Positions 54,291 through 62,428 of a stretch of DNA of 64,000 bases are shown here, one piece after another. The translations under genes and the position numbers were made by a program. The DNA comes from Duganella sp. 1411 (GTDB lineage Bacteria; Pseudomonadota; Gammaproteobacteria; Burkholderiales; Burkholderiaceae_D), in the NCBI RefSeq assembly GCF_017833525.1, contig NZ_JAFICD010000005.1, forward strand, positions 402,518 through 466,517, written 5' to 3'. A model generated the notes under the pieces. That model saw only the letters and a list, made by a program, of their open reading frames with translations. It was not told the origin of the DNA and did no database searches. The first letter of the stretch is position 1; each line of letters starts with the position of its first letter.

Positions 54291-54911
54291 ATGACTATTT
54301 CCCATCCAACCACTCCGCTGGTCGCCATCTTGCGCGGCCTGCAACCGACCGAGGCCGTCGCCGTGGCCCAGGCGCTGTTCGACGCCGGCTTCCGCGCGCT
54401 CGAAGTGCCGCTGAACCGTCCGGGCGCGCTCGAGTGCATCGCCTCGATGGTCAAACTCAATCTGCCGGGCACGCTGGTCGGCGGCGGCACCATGCTCAAC
54501 GTCGACCACGTCGACGCCGTGTACGAAGCGGGCGGCCGCCTGCTGGTGTCGCCCAACTGCAATCCGGCGGCGATCCGCCGCGCCGCCGACCTGGGCATGT
54601 ACTGCGCGCCCGGCGTGGCCACGCCGACCGAGGCGTTCGCCGCGCTCGACGCCGGCGCCCACGCGCTCAAGCTGTTCCCGGCCGAGATGATCGGCCACGG
54701 CGGCCTGAAGGCGATGCTCAGCGTGGTGCCGGCCGGCACCCCGATGTGGCCGGTCGGCGGCGTCACGCCGGAAACGATGCCGGGCTGGGTCAAAGCGGGC
54801 GCGACCGGCTTCGGCATCGGCGGCGCGCTGTACACGCCGGGCGTGACGATCGAGCAATTGAGCGAGCGCGCCGCGGCCTTCGTCAACACCTGGCGCGGCC
54901 TGGCCGCCTGA
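54291..54911 (+). CDS. dgoA: 2-dehydro-3-deoxy-6-phosphogalactonate aldolase
   Basis: 206-residue KDPG/KDPGal aldolase. The Schiff-base Lys is in HALKLFPAEMIG and the early Glu in EVPLNRPGALE; the VGGGTM and PVGGVTPETMPGW phosphate-binding strands are present. It splits 2-keto-3-deoxy-6-phosphogalactonate to pyruvate and glyceraldehyde 3-phosphate. The start ATG 54291 is two bases after the dgoK stop; the much longer open frame from 53826 lies inside dgoK and is rejected. Confidence 0.93.
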   Translation: MTISHPTTPLVAILRGLQPTEAVAVAQALFDAGFRALEVPLNRPGALECIASMVKLNLPGTLVGGGTMLNVDHVDAVYEAGGRLLVSPNCNPAAIRRAADLGMYCAPGVATPTEAFAALDAGAHALKLFPAEMIGHGGLKAMLSVVPAGTPMWPVGGVTPETMPGWVKAGATGFGIGGALYTPGVTIEQLSERAAAFVNTWRGLAA

Positions 54912-54936
54912 TTCCTTCCATCCTGGGACTAACACA

Positions 54937-55821
54937 ATGAGCAAGCATGAAGTGCAATGTCTGTGGCAATTGGGCGCGCAACTGGGCGAGGGCCCGCTGT
55001 GGGTGGCGGAGCAAAACCGCCTGTATTTCGTCGACCTGAAAAATCAAAACCTGCACGCGCTCGACACCGTCAGCGGCGAGCGCCACACCTGGAAGATGCC
55101 CGACTATATCTGCTGGCTGATCGCCCGCCGCGACGGCGACGGCTTCATGGCCGGCCTGCGCGACGGCATCGCCCGCGTCTGGCTCGAACCCGAGCTGCGC
55201 ATCGAATACCTGGCGCGTCCGTTCCCCGAGGGCAGCGCCCTGCGCATGAACGACGCCAAGGTCGACAGCGCCGGCCGCATCTGGGCCGGCTCGATGCACA
55301 ACACCGACTACGCGCAAGCGATCGGCATGTTGTTCCGCCTCGACAAGGATCTGACGTTGACGGTGGCCGACGACGCCTATCACATCTGCAACGGCCCGGC
55401 CTTCAGCAACGACGGCGCCACGATGTACCACACCGACAGTTTCGAGGGCCGCACCTACGCCTATGCGCTGGCGGCCGACGGCACCTTGGGCGAGCCGCGC
55501 GTGTGGCGCCAGTTCGACAGCGACACCGAAGGCGCGCCCGACGGCATGACGGTCGACAGCGAGGGCTGCGTCTGGATCGCGCAATGGAGCGGCGCCCGCG
55601 TGTGCCGCTATTCGCCGCAAGGGGAGTTGCTGGAAACGATACGGGTGCCGGCGCGCAACCCGGCCTCGTGCACGTTCGGCGGTCCCGACCTGAAAACCTT
55701 GTTCATCACCACCGCCAGTGAGGACAACACGCCCGAACAGCTGCAAGAGTTCCCGCTGACGGGCGCGCTGTTCTCGGTGCGGGTGGAAGTGGCCGGCGTA
55801 CCGGCCGCGCGCTTCGGTTAA
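54937..55821 (+). CDS. SMP-30/gluconolaconase-like sugar lactonase
   Basis: 294-residue six-bladed propeller of the SMP-30 family. Metal ligands are visible as the early Glu (LGEGPLW), the Asn of RMNDAKVDSAG, the Asn of CNGPAFSNDG and the Asp of DGMTVDSEG. It hydrolyses aldonolactones; in this operon galactono-lactone from a galactose dehydrogenase is the natural substrate. It follows dgoA by 25 bases. The galactose dehydrogenase and galactonate dehydratase needed to complete the route are not in the window. Confidence 0.9.
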   Translation: MSKHEVQCLWQLGAQLGEGPLWVAEQNRLYFVDLKNQNLHALDTVSGERHTWKMPDYICWLIARRDGDGFMAGLRDGIARVWLEPELRIEYLARPFPEGSALRMNDAKVDSAGRIWAGSMHNTDYAQAIGMLFRLDKDLTLTVADDAYHICNGPAFSNDGATMYHTDSFEGRTYAYALAADGTLGEPRVWRQFDSDTEGAPDGMTVDSEGCVWIAQWSGARVCRYSPQGELLETIRVPARNPASCTFGGPDLKTLFITTASEDNTPEQLQEFPLTGALFSVRVEVAGVPAARFG

Positions 55822-55984
55822 CCGGCGGTTCAGCAACGACAGCGCCGGCCGTGCGCCGGCGCGTTATCCCGAATTTTGATGAGGCCGCGCGACGCGGCGG
55901 GGGGAGGTGCGCACAGGTGGTCGGTCACAAAGCCGCTGTAGAAACAGCGCAAACAAAAAAAATCAAAACAACACTGGAGACACA

Positions 55985-56971
55985 ATGAAATTCAAGAATT
56001 TGCTCGCCACCATCTGCGGGGTGGCGATGAGCCTGGCCGCGTCCGTCAGTTCCGCCCAATTCGCCAACGGCGCCGATGTCGGCTGGGTCAGCCAACAGGA
56101 GAAGGCCGGCTACTCGTTCTTCAACAGCAGCGGCGTCAAGACCGATCCCTTCGTGCTGCTGAAGAATCTGTCGATCAATTCGATCCGCCTGCGGGTGTGG
56201 GTCAACCCGGCCGACGGCTGGAACAACGGCGCCGACGTCCTCTACAAAGCCAAGCGCGCCGCCGCCCAGGGTCAGCGCATCATGATCGACTTCCACTACA
56301 GCGACACCTGGGCCGATCCCGGCCACCAGGCCAAGCCGGCCGCCTGGGCCAACCACACGCTGGCGCAGCTGAACAACGACGTCTACAGCCACACCCAGGG
56401 CATCCTGAGCTACCTGAAGACCAACGGCATCAACGTCGAGTGGGTACAAGTCGGCAATGAGATCAACAGCGGCATGATGCTGCCGGAGGGCAGCACCAAC
56501 AACTTCGCCAACTTGGCCGGGCTGATCAACAGCGGCTACAACGCCACCAAGGCGGTGTATCCGAACGCCAAGGTGGTGCTGCACCTGGCCAACGGCCACG
56601 ACAACGCCGTGTTCCGCTGGTTCTTCGACGGCGTCAAGGGCAAGGGCGCCAAGTGGGACGTGATCGGCATGTCGCACTATCCGCCGGCCTCGGACTGGGC
56701 CAACTACAACAACAAGATCTCGACCAATATGTGGGACATGGTGTCGCGCTACGCCAAGCCGGTGATGGTGACCGAGGTCGGCATGGACTGGACCCAGGCC
56801 GCCACCTCCAAGGCGATGGTGGCCGACCTGCTGAGCAAGACCAAGGCGCTCGGCTCGAACGGCCTGGGCGTGTTCTACTGGGAGCCGCAGGCGTATCCGG
56901 GCTGGCAGGGTTACACCATGGGCGCGCTTGACGCCAGCGGCAAGTTCACCATCGCCATGGACCCGTTCTAA
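55985..56971 (+). CDS. Secreted GH53 arabinogalactan endo-beta-1,4-galactanase
   Basis: 328 residues with a signal peptide (to ~residue 24, SVSSAQ). GH53 landmarks: ADVGWVSQQEKAG at the start of the mature chain, SIRLRVWVNP, the acid Glu in QVGNEINSG and the nucleophile Glu in MVTEVGMDW, ending with VFYWEPQAYPG. It cuts beta-1,4-galactan side chains of pectin. The start is ATG 55985 with GGAGAC six bases before it. Placed after dgoK-dgoA-lactonase, it suggests breakdown of plant galactan followed by oxidative galactose catabolism. Confidence 0.93.
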   Translation: MKFKNLLATICGVAMSLAASVSSAQFANGADVGWVSQQEKAGYSFFNSSGVKTDPFVLLKNLSINSIRLRVWVNPADGWNNGADVLYKAKRAAAQGQRIMIDFHYSDTWADPGHQAKPAAWANHTLAQLNNDVYSHTQGILSYLKTNGINVEWVQVGNEINSGMMLPEGSTNNFANLAGLINSGYNATKAVYPNAKVVLHLANGHDNAVFRWFFDGVKGKGAKWDVIGMSHYPPASDWANYNNKISTNMWDMVSRYAKPVMVTEVGMDWTQAATSKAMVADLLSKTKALGSNGLGVFYWEPQAYPGWQGYTMGALDASGKFTIAMDPF

Positions 56972-56989
56972 GTAGCAGCTCCACGAAAG

Positions 56990-57013
56990 CGCGCCGGACC
57001 TTCCTCCGGCGCG
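56990..57013. terminator. Possible bidirectional hairpin between galactanase and VOC genes
   Basis: CGCGCCGGA and TCCGGCGCG form a perfect 9-bp stem with a 6-base loop, placed between two convergent genes. No T-tract follows on either strand, so terminator function is only suggested by position. Confidence 0.4.
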
Positions 57014-57024
57014 TACGTCGCGGC

Positions 57025-57447
57025 TTATGCGGCCGCGACGCTCAAGGTCCAGGCGGTGCCGAAGCGGTCCTTCAGCATGCCGAACAGCGGCGTCCACGGC
57101 GCGGGCTGCAATTCCGACATCACCGTGGCGCCGGCGGACAGCTTGTCCCAGTACGCGCGGACATCCTCCTGCGTTTTTGCCTCCAGTACGATCATGAAGG
57201 CGTTCTCGCCCGGGTTCCATGGGGTGTGCGACGGCACGTCGTAGGCCATCACGCGGAAGCCGTTATCGCCCGCCACCTGGCCCCAAATGAGTTGGTCCGC
57301 CTCCGCTTCGTTGCTCACCTGGTTGAAGTCCTTGTAGGTCAGTGCGGTGACCTGTCCGCCGAATACGGATTGATAGAAGTCGAGCGCCGCGCGCGCCTGG
57401 CCGCGGAAGTTTAAGTGGATGACGGCGCTGACGGTTGCTGGTTTCAT
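57025..57447 (-). CDS. VOC family protein, PhnB-like
   Basis: 140 residues of the vicinal-oxygen-chelate fold, PhnB-like subgroup: IHLNFRGQARAALDFYQSVFGG at the start, FMIVLEAKTQEDVRAYWDKLSAGA in the middle and FGMLKDRFGTAWTLSV at the end. PhnB-like proteins bind metal in related glyoxalase folds but their reactions are mostly unknown. GGAG lies well placed before ATG 57447. Single gene, divergent from the next one. Confidence 0.9.
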   Translation of the reverse strand: MKPATVSAVIHLNFRGQARAALDFYQSVFGGQVTALTYKDFNQVSNEAEADQLIWGQVAGDNGFRVMAYDVPSHTPWNPGENAFMIVLEAKTQEDVRAYWDKLSAGATVMSELQPAPWTPLFGMLKDRFGTAWTLSVAAA

Positions 57448-57592
57448 GGTGTACTCCGGTTGTTGAAAAAAGGAGTTGCATTCTAGCGAGCGCCTGCGTC
57501 AGTTTCTGTCAGGAGTCGATGCCTCCGGGCCGGTTGCGGTATCGGCGAAATCGGGTGAGAATGCGTCGCTTGAACATTACAGCGGCGCCATC

Positions 57593-58015
57593 ATGCAGAA
57601 ACCCTCGATCAGATATTTACACCTCGCCCCGGAAAACGACTTGCCGGTGTTGGAGGGCTTGACCGCGTTTAAAGCCATCGTCATGGTCGAGGCGGAAGTG
57701 CCGGAGACGACGCGGTGGGACGTCAGCCGCTGGCTCGTCGAGTCCGGTTGCAAATATGCGCTGGCGTGGGGCGGTCAATGCGAGGCCTGGCGCGAATCGA
57801 TCGACGACGCCGCCCTCGAGGCGGCGGACTACGAGGATGTGCCGGAAGAGGAGCAAGTGATGGCGACCGCGCACGACGATGAGGACTTGAGCGAGGTCTT
57901 CTGGTTCGCCAAGCACCGCGCCTCGCACGCCCGCGAACTGCACGAAACCTTGATACTCCACATCGCCGAAGCACCGCGCCGCGACGAAATCGAGGCGGAG
58001 TTCCGCGACGCCTGA
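57593..58015 (+). CDS. Conserved hypothetical acidic protein (DUF7684-like)
   Basis: 140 residues from ATG 57593 (MQKPSIRYLHLAPENDLP); the longer frame from TTG 57476 covers the divergent gene's leader. The pattern FKAIVMVEAEVPE, WLVESGCKYALAWGGQCEAW, VMATAHDDEDLSEVFWFAKHRA, ETLILHIAE recalls a family of small uncharacterised proteins often numbered DUF7684. That assignment is from memory of the pattern. It is soluble and acidic; function unknown. A composite family B repeat follows. Confidence 0.7.
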   Translation: MQKPSIRYLHLAPENDLPVLEGLTAFKAIVMVEAEVPETTRWDVSRWLVESGCKYALAWGGQCEAWRESIDDAALEAADYEDVPEEEQVMATAHDDEDLSEVFWFAKHRASHARELHETLILHIAEAPRRDEIEAEFRDA

Positions 58016-58024
58016 GTCTTCCGG

Positions 58025-58177
58025 TAATGCCGCTAAGTTAAGGCGATTTTCGTAGGGCGGATTAGGCGGAACGCCGTAATCGGCCATCGATGAGCCGCCG
58101 ATAACGCATGCATGGCCGATTACGCTGCGCTAATCCGCCCTACGTGGTTCCGATGTCCGCCTAACTTAGCGGCATTA
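58025..58177. repeat. Composite nested inverted repeat enclosing family B copy 5
   Basis: An outer inverted repeat (TAATGCCGCTAAGTTA..., 58025-58045 and 58158-58177; one base indel) encloses a complete family B element (58051-58146). The inner element has the same hairpin order as copy 3. The whole 153-bp unit could fold as one long stem with two side hairpins. It occupies most of the 282-bp gap between two plus-strand hypothetical genes. Confidence 0.85.
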
Positions 58178-58297
58178 GAGCCTTCCGGCCGCTCCCTGGC
58201 GGCGATCAAACGCCGGCCGCGTCCGCGAAAAGGACGGTTGAGTAAGAACAATCAGATGCCGACGACGTCTAACCCGATACTGTAACGGGAGAGGACT

Positions 58298-58648
58298 ATG
58301 AATTGGCATACCTTGCTTGAATCCGTTCCACGGATGGTCGCGACGGAAGCCGTTGGTTATTGTATGAGCGCGCTCTCACAGGTCGATGTACCTGCGATGT
58401 CGAAGAGAGACTATTTCTTTCCGATGTTTCGCAGCATGCCTACGCCTGAAGCTGTTAAGCTTGCCAAGATAATACTTGGCAAGATTGAAGAAGGTGAGGG
58501 CAAGGAGATCGAGGATCTGGATACTAAGACTGCCGACAGATACATATGTGAGCTTGGCGTCGCGGACGATGAACTGACCGAGCGCGTGGAAGGCTTGAGC
58601 CGAGAGCGCGGTGACGAGCTGCTTCGACGGCTCCACAGCGAACAGTAA
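58298..58648 (+). CDS. Hypothetical protein, lower GC than surroundings
   Basis: 116 residues, GGGAGAGG six bases before ATG 58298. Soluble and mostly helical, with an acidic middle (KIEEGEGKEIEDLDT) and a charged C-terminus (LSRERGDELLRRLHSEQ). No family recognised. Its GC content is visibly lower than that of neighbouring genes (near half, against about two thirds), and it follows a composite repeat, so recent acquisition is plausible. Confidence 0.65.
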   Translation: MNWHTLLESVPRMVATEAVGYCMSALSQVDVPAMSKRDYFFPMFRSMPTPEAVKLAKIILGKIEEGEGKEIEDLDTKTADRYICELGVADDELTERVEGLSRERGDELLRRLHSEQ

Positions 58649-58675
58649 CTTCGCCGCTCACACCGCTTTGCGTTG

Positions 58676-59128
58676 CTACTTCGGCGCGCCGGCGGGCGCG
58701 GTGGTCAGCACGTCGTCGTCCTTGCTCCAGGCCGGCGACGTGATCGCGTAGAAGTCGAGCGGCACGCCTTTGCTGGCGCGGATCGAGCGCACCGTGCTGG
58801 GTTGAATGACGATATACGAGCCGGGTCCTATCGTCTGCACGTGGCCGTCGGTCCAGATTTCGCCCGTGCCGCTGAGCACGAAGAACGATTCCTCGCCTTC
58901 CTTGTTATGGCTCCACGCGCTGGCTTTGCCCGGCTCCAGGTGAAACAATGCGACGCTGACCTTGTCGCTGCGGGCGCCGGCGGGCGCGGTCCTGCCGCTC
59001 AACTCGCGCAAGGTGACGCCGGGTGCTGTCGTGATGACGGGCAAACTGGCGGAATCGATGACGGGAGGTGGCGTCTGCGCCGAGGCGAGGACGGGCAGGG
59101 CGGCAAACAAGATGGCGGATGGTTTCAT
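58676..59128 (-). CDS. Secreted cupin-domain protein
   Basis: 150 residues with a short signal peptide (to ~residue 18, VLASAQ). The cupin core shows PGKASAWSHNKEGEESFFVLSGTGEIW and GPGSYIVIQP, corresponding to cupin motifs 1 and 2; the metal-binding His/Glu set is partly visible (H...E). It may be a small periplasmic binding or sugar-modifying protein. It lies downstream of the groL terminator on the same strand and should have its own promoter. Confidence 0.82.
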   Translation of the reverse strand: MKPSAILFAALPVLASAQTPPPVIDSASLPVITTAPGVTLRELSGRTAPAGARSDKVSVALFHLEPGKASAWSHNKEGEESFFVLSGTGEIWTDGHVQTIGPGSYIVIQPSTVRSIRASKGVPLDFYAITSPAWSKDDDVLTTAPAGAPK

Positions 59129-59175
59129 GGGTTTGGCGATAAGGAATCAGCGGCGAGTGTAGCAGACGTATCCAT

Positions 59176-59207
59176 AAAAAAAGCCAGCTTCCGAAGAAGC
59201 TGGCTTT
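59176..59207 (-). terminator. Intrinsic terminator of the groSL operon
   Basis: On the minus strand, AAAGCCAGCTTC pairs with GAAGCTGGCTTT (12-bp stem, 4-base loop; 59180-59207) and is followed by a run of seven T. It lies ~50 bases after the groL stop. Confidence 0.92.
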
Positions 59208-59256
59208 TCCGTGCAGCGAGGCTTGGCGGCTTAGCCTAGTCCAAGCCGGCCGGCAA

Positions 59257-60906
59257 TTACATCATGCCGTCCATACCACCCATGCCGCCCATGCCACCCA
59301 TACCGCCCATGCCGCCGCCGGCTGGCTTGTCTTCGGTGACTTCGGCAACCATGCAGTCGGTGGTCAGCATCAGGCCGGCGATCGACGCTGCGTTTTGCAG
59401 TGCCGAACGGGTGACCTTGGCTGGATCCAGCACGCCCATTTCAACCATGTCGCCGTAGGTGCCGTTGGCGGCGTTGTAACCGTAGTTACCGGTGCCTGCC
59501 AGAACCGCGGCAACGACCACCGAAGCTTCTTCGCCGGCGTTTTGCACGATCATGCGCAGTGGCTCTTCCATGGCGCGCAGAACGATCTTGATACCTGCGT
59601 CCTGGTCCGGGTTGTCGCCTTTGATGGTGATCGCGGCGCGGGCGCGCAGCAGGGCAACGCCGCCGCCTGGCACGATGCCTTCTTCCACTGCGGCGCGGGT
59701 AGCGTGCAGCGCATCTTCAACGCGGGCTTTCTTCTCTTTCATTTCGACTTCGGTGGCTGCGCCAACCTTGATCACGGCAACGCCGCCGGCCAGCTTGGCC
59801 ACGCGCTCTTGCAGTTTTTCACGGTCGTAGTCCGAGGTCGCTTCTTCGATCTGCACGCGGATCTGCTTGACGCGGCCTTCGATGTTGGCGGCTTGGCCGG
59901 CACCGTCGATGACGATGGTGTTTTCCTTGCCGACTTCGATACGCTTGGCTTGGCCCAGCTCTTCCAGCGAGATTTTTTCCAGGGTCAGGCCGACTTCTTC
60001 GGCAACCACTTGACCGCCGGTCAGGATCGCGATGTCTTCCAGCATGGCCTTGCGACGGTCGCCGAAGCCTGGGGCCTTGACGGCGCAGGTTTTCAGGATG
60101 CCGCGGATGTTGTTGACAACCAGGGTTGCCAGCGCTTCGCCTTCGATGTCTTCGGCGATGATCAGCAGTGGACGGCCGGCTTTAGCGACTTGTTCCAGTA
60201 CCGGCAGCAGATCGCGGATGTTCGAGATTTTCTTGTCGCACAGCAGGACGAATGGATTGTCCAGGATCGCGACTTGCTTCTCTGGGTTGTTGATGAAGTA
60301 TGGCGACAGGTAGCCGCGGTCGAACTGCATACCTTCAACGATGTCCAGTTCGTCGTTCAGCGACTTGCCGTCTTCCACGGTGATGACGCCTTCCTTGCCG
60401 ACTTTTTCCATCGCTTCAGCGATGCGCTCGCCGATCGACGCGTCCGAGTTGGCCGAGATCGAACCGACTTGGGCGATTTCCTTGGTGGTGGTGCATGGGC
60501 GGGCGATGATGGCGATCTGCTCGACGGTGGCGGCGACGGCCTTGTCGATGCCGCGCTTCAGGTCCATCGGGTTCATGCCGGCGGCAACGAACTTCATGCC
60601 TTCGCGCACGATGGCTTGTGCCAGCACGGTCGCGGTGGTGGTGCCGTCGCCGGCGTTGTCGCTGGTGCGGGAAGCAACTTCCTTGACCATTTGCGCGCCC
60701 ATGTTCTGCAGCTTGTCTTTCAGTTCGATCTCTTTGGCGACCGACACGCCGTCCTTGGTGACGGTAGGGGCGCCGAACGAACGTTCCAGCACGACGTTGC
60801 GGCCTTTCGGGCCCAGGGTGACTTTCACTGCGTTGGCCAGGACGTTGACGCCTTCGACCATTTTGGCGCGCGCTGCGTCGCCGAAGATTACTTCTTTAGC
60901 TGCCAT
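59257..60906 (-). CDS. groL: Chaperonin GroEL (60 kDa)
   Basis: 549-residue cytoplasmic chaperonin that forms the double-ring ATP-driven folding chamber with GroES. Family features are complete: the ATP site DGTTTATVLAQA with the catalytic Asp, the allosteric region, and the flexible C-terminal GGM repeats ending in GGMDGMM. It is downstream of groS, separated by 49 bases, in the usual heat-shock operon order. Confidence 0.98.
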   Translation of the reverse strand: MAAKEVIFGDAARAKMVEGVNVLANAVKVTLGPKGRNVVLERSFGAPTVTKDGVSVAKEIELKDKLQNMGAQMVKEVASRTSDNAGDGTTTATVLAQAIVREGMKFVAAGMNPMDLKRGIDKAVAATVEQIAIIARPCTTTKEIAQVGSISANSDASIGERIAEAMEKVGKEGVITVEDGKSLNDELDIVEGMQFDRGYLSPYFINNPEKQVAILDNPFVLLCDKKISNIRDLLPVLEQVAKAGRPLLIIAEDIEGEALATLVVNNIRGILKTCAVKAPGFGDRRKAMLEDIAILTGGQVVAEEVGLTLEKISLEELGQAKRIEVGKENTIVIDGAGQAANIEGRVKQIRVQIEEATSDYDREKLQERVAKLAGGVAVIKVGAATEVEMKEKKARVEDALHATRAAVEEGIVPGGGVALLRARAAITIKGDNPDQDAGIKIVLRAMEEPLRMIVQNAGEEASVVVAAVLAGTGNYGYNAANGTYGDMVEMGVLDPAKVTRSALQNAASIAGLMLTTDCMVAEVTEDKPAGGGMGGMGGMGGMGGMDGMM

Positions 60907-60955
60907 GTTGTTTCTCCAGAATTAGGTAAGTACTGTTTGCAAGCGGTCGGTCGAA

Positions 60956-61246
60956 TTACTTGACGACGATTGCCATGATGTCTTCTTCGCGCATGACCAT
61001 CAGTTCTTGACCGTCAACTTTGACGGTCTGGCCGGCGTATTTGCCGAACAGAACGCGGTCGCCTACCTTGACATCCAGCGGACGGACCTTGCCGTCTTCG
61101 AGAATCTTGCCATTGCCGACGGCGAGCACTTCGCCTTGATCAGGTTTTTCGGCGGCCGCATCAGGGATGATCAGGCCGGACGCAGTTTTGGTTTCCTGGT
61201 CGAGGCGTTTGACGATTACGCGATCGTTCAAAGGGCGAAGGTTCAT
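60956..61246 (-). CDS. groS: Co-chaperonin GroES (10 kDa)
   Basis: 96 residues. The start is ATG 61246 (MNLRPLNDRVIV) with AGGAG seven bases upstream; the frame extends to 61267 but that start lacks a ribosome site. The mobile loop (ETKTASGLIIPDAAAEKPDQ) and the C-terminal VMREEDIMAIV are present. It caps the GroEL ring. It heads the groSL operon, with a CIRCE operator 96 bases upstream. Confidence 0.98.
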   Translation of the reverse strand: MNLRPLNDRVIVKRLDQETKTASGLIIPDAAAEKPDQGEVLAVGNGKILEDGKVRPLDVKVGDRVLFGKYAGQTVKVDGQELMVMREEDIMAIVVK

Positions 61247-61341
61247 ACAAAACTCCTTAGTTAACAATGGTACAGTTTGTTGTTGTGCCGATCTTGCCTA
61301 AACGCTCAGATTGCCACAACGGAAAGTTGTCGAGGGTGCTG

Positions 61342-61368
61342 TTAGCACTCTCTCGGAACGAGTGCCAA
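61342..61368. promoter_or_regulatory. CIRCE operator of groSL
   Basis: TTAGCACTC-N9-GAGTGCCAA matches the CIRCE consensus (TTAGCACTC-N9-GAGTGCTAA) with one base different. It is the binding site of the HrcA repressor and lies ~100 bp upstream of groS, so heat induction by HrcA release is expected. Confidence 0.93.
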
Positions 61369-61512
61369 TTATAGGGACGACCCAACCGTATTTCAAGGCG
61401 CATACCTTGAGAAGACGCAAAAAAGAGGGGGAATGTTGCAAAGGTGACTAGGAATTGCCGCGCCGGGCGGCATGGCGCCCGGGGCATCAAGGTTCGAGGG
61501 GGACGGGTGGAC

Positions 61513-62121
61513 TTAACACTTACGGGAAAAATACCAGTCGAAGCAAAAGCGGATGGCGCACGCGAACAGCATCATTTGCAGATAGATCGTTGCCGTCGCC
61601 CTTGGCGAGGCGCTGAAGCAGGAAAACAAAAGCACCAGCGCGCAAGTGATGAAACCGAATTGCACCGTGCGGCGCGCCGGCGTCGAAAGCGGCTTGCGGC
61701 CCGAGAAATACCAGCCGAAGCCGGAATACAGCGCACCGGCGATGGCGATCATGGGCGCCAGCGTGGTCAGGGCCGCAGGCATCCCCGGTGCCGGAAAGTA
61801 CAGCGCGCCGGCCGACAATAGCGCCGCCAGCAAGGCGATCGCGCCGACGACGCGATATTGCTTAGGCGTGGCGTTTGTCTTCGAGGGGACGGGGGACGGC
61901 GATTCGGCTGGTGTCGGCGGTTCCGCCAGATCTCGAACATCGACTTCGAAGACGGCCGCAAGCGCCGTCCTGGTCTCCCTCGAAGCGCTGCCGTCGGCCT
62001 CGACACGTTGTATCGTGCGCAGGCTGACGTCGGCGATTTCCGCCAGTTGTTCCTGCGACCACGAACGTTCGTTGCGCAGGCGTTTCACGGTTTTCGGGCT
62101 TAATTTCATGTCATCGTCCAT
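61513..62121 (-). CDS. Membrane-bound XRE-type helix-turn-helix regulator
   Basis: 202 residues. An N-terminal HTH_3 domain (residues ~5-60, LAEIADVSLRTIQRVEADG) and a short Pro/Ser linker are followed by about four membrane segments (VVGAIALLAALLSAGALYF, LTTLAPMIAIAGALYSGF, TVQFGFITCALVLLFSCF, YLQMMLFACAIRF). The DNA-binding part should be cytoplasmic while the rest is in the membrane. The start is ATG 62121 with GGAG eight bases upstream; the longer frame to 62355 is not supported. The signal and target genes are unknown. Confidence 0.82.
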   Translation of the reverse strand: MDDDMKLSPKTVKRLRNERSWSQEQLAEIADVSLRTIQRVEADGSASRETRTALAAVFEVDVRDLAEPPTPAESPSPVPSKTNATPKQYRVVGAIALLAALLSAGALYFPAPGMPAALTTLAPMIAIAGALYSGFGWYFSGRKPLSTPARRTVQFGFITCALVLLFSCFSASPRATATIYLQMMLFACAIRFCFDWYFSRKC

Positions 62122-62258
62122 TGTGCGGCTCCAGTTGTAATGAATGAAACCGGAGAATGCGTAGATTATGCCAAAAATGCTACGACAGTTTGCCGCCAAT
62201 CGGGTGACAGCGTGCCGCCAGCCGCCCGAACGGCTTTCCGGCGACCCGTGCTGGGCGC

Positions 62259-62287
62259 AAAAAAAAAGCCCGCTACGGGAGCGGGCT
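62259..62287 (-). terminator. Intrinsic terminator downstream of the 62429-62953 gene
   Basis: On the minus strand, AGCCCGCT/AGCGGGCT forms an 8-bp stem (62267-62287) followed by nine T (62259-62267). It terminates transcripts from the small secreted protein gene before they reach the XRE regulator. Confidence 0.85.
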
Positions 62288-62428
62288 AAATCTATTTCCT
62301 TGGAGGAGATAGAGGAGACAGAAGCATGATGCCGCACCACACAATATATAGCCAATTTATAGTTGTGATGATAAATATCACCATTTAATATAACTGTGAG
62401 GCACGGGAGCGAAGGCGTCAGGCAAGCG

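Noticed and set aside
59395..60963. 522-codon plus-strand frame opposite groL
   Set aside because: Phe/Asp/Gly-rich shadow of the highly conserved chaperonin gene.
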